The notes under the pieces are model-generated. The model was given only the letters and a program-made list of their open reading frames with translations. It did not search any database and had not been told where the DNA came from. The position numbers and the translations under genes were made by a program. From Lachnospira sp. (GTDB lineage Bacteria > Bacillota > Clostridia > Lachnospirales > Lachnospiraceae): 64,000 nt of DNA. This document shows positions 62,315 through 64,000 of the stretch, piece after piece. Each line of letters starts with the position of its first letter. Position 1 is the first letter of the stretch. Location of the stretch: the NCBI GenBank assembly GCA_017621205.1, contig JAGATQ010000017.1, positions 1-64,000 of the forward strand, in the 5' to 3' direction.

Positions 62315-63772
62315 ATGTTTCACTCCATCCGCACGCGGTTAGCATTTATTTTTCTCTGCTTTTTTTTACTGTTGGAGAGCATTCAGCTTACCAGCATTTA
62401 TCTGTTTATTGACCAGGCATATAAACAGCAAAAGGAAACCATGATGCTGCAGGCATTTGACGAAATCAATGATGAAGAAATTGAAGATGCAACTATTTAT
62501 GAAGATATTGTAGCAATTATGCAGGATTATGAGGTGACATCCAACTTGTACTTCTGCCTGATTGACCGTAGCTCTGACAAGGTACTTTACAGCACTAACG
62601 AATCTATCCGGGACTCCGTGGATTTTACCCATGTTAATGATGATAAATACGACGAGGAGGCAGACCCGGTTACCGTAGAAGGCTATAACTCCAATCACTG
62701 GCTCGCATTATACCGCAGTATCCTTACAGACGAACATTGCTACAATACGATTATCTGGACCTGCTATGAAGCGGAATTTAATAATACTATATGGGGCATT
62801 CTTCCAATTCTTCTGCTAACCATACTGGTTTCCTGTGTATTAAGTGCTATTTTAGCATTTCCATTCTCTAACCACATCGTGAAACCAATTCGTCGTATTG
62901 ATAAGGTGGCGCAAAGAATTGCCAGACAGGATTTCTCCTCTGACCTGCCACTTCCCAAAAGCAAGGATGAGTTGTTTCGCCTGTCGGAAAATATCAACCT
63001 TATGTCAAAGCAACTGGAAAAGGACATGAATACCTTAAAGGATATCAACGCCACCCTGGCGAAGGATATCGATGAGAAACAACGAATTGACAAAATGCGG
63101 CGTGAATTTCTTTCGAATGTATCCCATGAGTTAAAGACACCTCTGGCAATTGTATCAAGCTATGCGGAGATGCTAAAATATGAAGGGGAGCATATTGACA
63201 GAGATGAATATCTGGAGGTTATATTAGAGGAATCCAAACAAATGTCACAAATGATTGGAAAGCTGTTGGAGCTTTCCCGGCTTGAGCATGCCACAGAAAG
63301 CATGAATATGGTGCCGGCAAACCTGTCAGAATTAACGGAAAGTCTGTTAGACACAAGAAAACTGTTGTTTGAACAAAAGGGACTCACCTTAACCTGTAAA
63401 ATTGAACCAGACATCATCGTCAATGCCGATGAAATATATCTGGCACAGGCAATGAGCAACTATATCGCCAACGCATTAAAATACAGCAGCGAAAACGGAA
63501 CCGTCACCATTACCTTAGAAAAAAAAGAAGATAATGCTTATTTTAGTGTTAGCAATCCCTGTACTCCGCTCGACGATAAGGATCTGGATGCAATATGGGA
63601 AAGCTTTTATAAAACAGATAAATCCCGCACAAAGGATAATAAGGATATGAGTGTAGGGCTGGGGCTTTATATTGTAAAGACCATTATATTAGCCCACCAC
63701 GGCAGCTACGGAGTAGAAAATCTTCCGGACGGTGTCCGTTTCTATTTATCACTGCCTATAAAATATGAATAA
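62315..63772 (+). CDS. Membrane sensor histidine kinase
   Basis: The 485-residue kinase has membrane helices at about 8-32 and 159-182 enclosing an outer acidic sensor domain, HAMP (about 186-240), HisKA with His271 (LSNVSHELKTPLAIVSSYAE), and HATPase with N-box MSNYIANALKYSSENGT and G-box SVGLGLYIVKTIILAHHG. The start has aaaggagg at 6 bases. No response regulator gene precedes it; the next gene on this strand is a secreted protein. The stimulus is unknown. Confidence 0.93.
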   Translation: MFHSIRTRLAFIFLCFFLLLESIQLTSIYLFIDQAYKQQKETMMLQAFDEINDEEIEDATIYEDIVAIMQDYEVTSNLYFCLIDRSSDKVLYSTNESIRDSVDFTHVNDDKYDEEADPVTVEGYNSNHWLALYRSILTDEHCYNTIIWTCYEAEFNNTIWGILPILLLTILVSCVLSAILAFPFSNHIVKPIRRIDKVAQRIARQDFSSDLPLPKSKDELFRLSENINLMSKQLEKDMNTLKDINATLAKDIDEKQRIDKMRREFLSNVSHELKTPLAIVSSYAEMLKYEGEHIDRDEYLEVILEESKQMSQMIGKLLELSRLEHATESMNMVPANLSELTESLLDTRKLLFEQKGLTLTCKIEPDIIVNADEIYLAQAMSNYIANALKYSSENGTVTITLEKKEDNAYFSVSNPCTPLDDKDLDAIWESFYKTDKSRTKDNKDMSVGLGLYIVKTIILAHHGSYGVENLPDGVRFYLSLPIKYE

Positions 63773-63835
63773 ATCTCACGAAAGCTTCACAAAGTGTTTT
63801 TATAATAGAACTCACAATAAAGGAGGAGATAAACT

Positions 63836-64000
63836 ATGAAACCGTATATCCGTACCACACGAAGAATTATTATTCTTCTGGTAATTGCCATATTGTGGTT
63901 TGAACCAGCTCTTTCTTGTATGGCTGTCCCAAAGGAAAAGGGGAATACAACTTCCATCCAGATTGATTCCATATATGTCATTAACCGGAATGAAGCATTG
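63836..64000 (+). CDS. Truncated secreted protein at the window edge
   Basis: ATG at 63836 has aaaggaggaga upstream and opens 55 codons that run off the edge. The product begins with a basic stretch and a hydrophobic signal segment (RRIIILLVIAILWFEPALSC), then MAVPKEKGNTTSIQID. It is probably exported, possibly with Cys as a lipobox residue, though the lipobox is poor. A TATAAT lies near 63801. It starts 64 bases after the kinase, so it could be regulated with it. Confidence 0.6.
   Translation, partial: MKPYIRTTRRIIILLVIAILWFEPALSCMAVPKEKGNTTSIQIDSIYVINRNEAL

Noticed and set aside
1-64000. CRISPR array, rRNA, tRNA, transposase or prophage genes
   Set aside because: No regularly spaced repeats, no clover-leaf or rRNA-like sequence, and no integrase or transposase motifs were seen in either strand.

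Overview
The window looks like a chromosomal segment of a motile, spore-forming Clostridia, most probably a flagellated Lachnospiraceae (Roseburia/Lachnospira/Agathobacter type). Evidence is the low-to-moderate GC, strong AGGAGG ribosome sites, and a Bacillus/Clostridium-style gene order: ComM, DprA, TopA, CodY, a long flg/fli/flh operon with CheY between FliY and FliO, a CheB-A-W-C-D-SigD block, then RpsB-Tsf. The genus call is inference; no rRNA or tRNA gene is visible. Nearly all of bases 1-46,000 are transcribed right to left.

Left edge (1-970): a truncated two-repeat protein of a kind common on Clostridial mobile elements, a frameshifted AbrB-like gene with its own terminator, and an intergenic block of six GACCAACTT 9-mers with two strong hairpins. 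The tsf terminator follows. This is the only part that looks like accessory DNA.

Tail of the motility locus (974-11,681, minus strand): cheB (methylesterase domain only), cheA, cheW, cheC, cheD, a small membrane protein, fliA/sigD, fapA, a conserved flagellar-operon hypothetical, a SwrB-like membrane coiled-coil protein and an MltG-like protein. After a terminator with an embedded promoter come rpsB and tsf.

Island (11,769-14,330): the chemotaxis half and the flagellar half are separated by a terminator-bounded group of mixed orientation. It holds a SleB-type cell wall hydrolase with a near-ideal promoter, a 72-residue protein with 14 cysteines, a tail-anchored hypothetical, and a translationally coupled pair of unrecognised plus-strand genes.

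Flagellar core (14,355-40,048, minus strand): flgB, flgC, fliE, fliF, fliG, fliH, fliI, fliJ, ylxF/motE, fliK, flgD, a TIGR02530-type protein, flgE, flbD/swrD, motA, motB, fliL, fliM, fliY, cheY, fliO, fliP, fliQ, fliR, flhB, flhA, flhF, flhG, then a PilZ/YcgR protein. The genes encode rod, MS ring, switch, export gate and ATPase, hook, stator and placement proteins, and many overlap or nearly touch. Two intra-operon structures stand out: a terminator-like hairpin between fliH and fliI, and a nested inverted repeat between flgE and flbD. Not seen here are cheR, flagellin, fliD/fliS and flgK/flgL.

Upstream (40,187-47,020, minus): codY, topA (with a histone-like lysine/alanine tail), dprA, comM, nrdR and a PRC-barrel YlmC/YmxH protein.

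Right third (47,210-64,000): an unknown membrane-anchored protein and glmM on plus; then on minus an M29 aminopeptidase, small membrane proteins, VanZ, pyrE, a methyl-accepting chemotaxis protein, MmcQ/YjbR, a solitary Imm51-like immunity protein and, after a plus-strand DUF6512-like gene, the pyrimidine operon pyrC-(HD-GYP)-pyrF-pyrK-pyrD. A membrane HD-GYP phosphodiesterase-family gene sits inside that operon, overlapping pyrF by ATGA. The window ends with a plus-strand sensor kinase and a truncated secreted protein.
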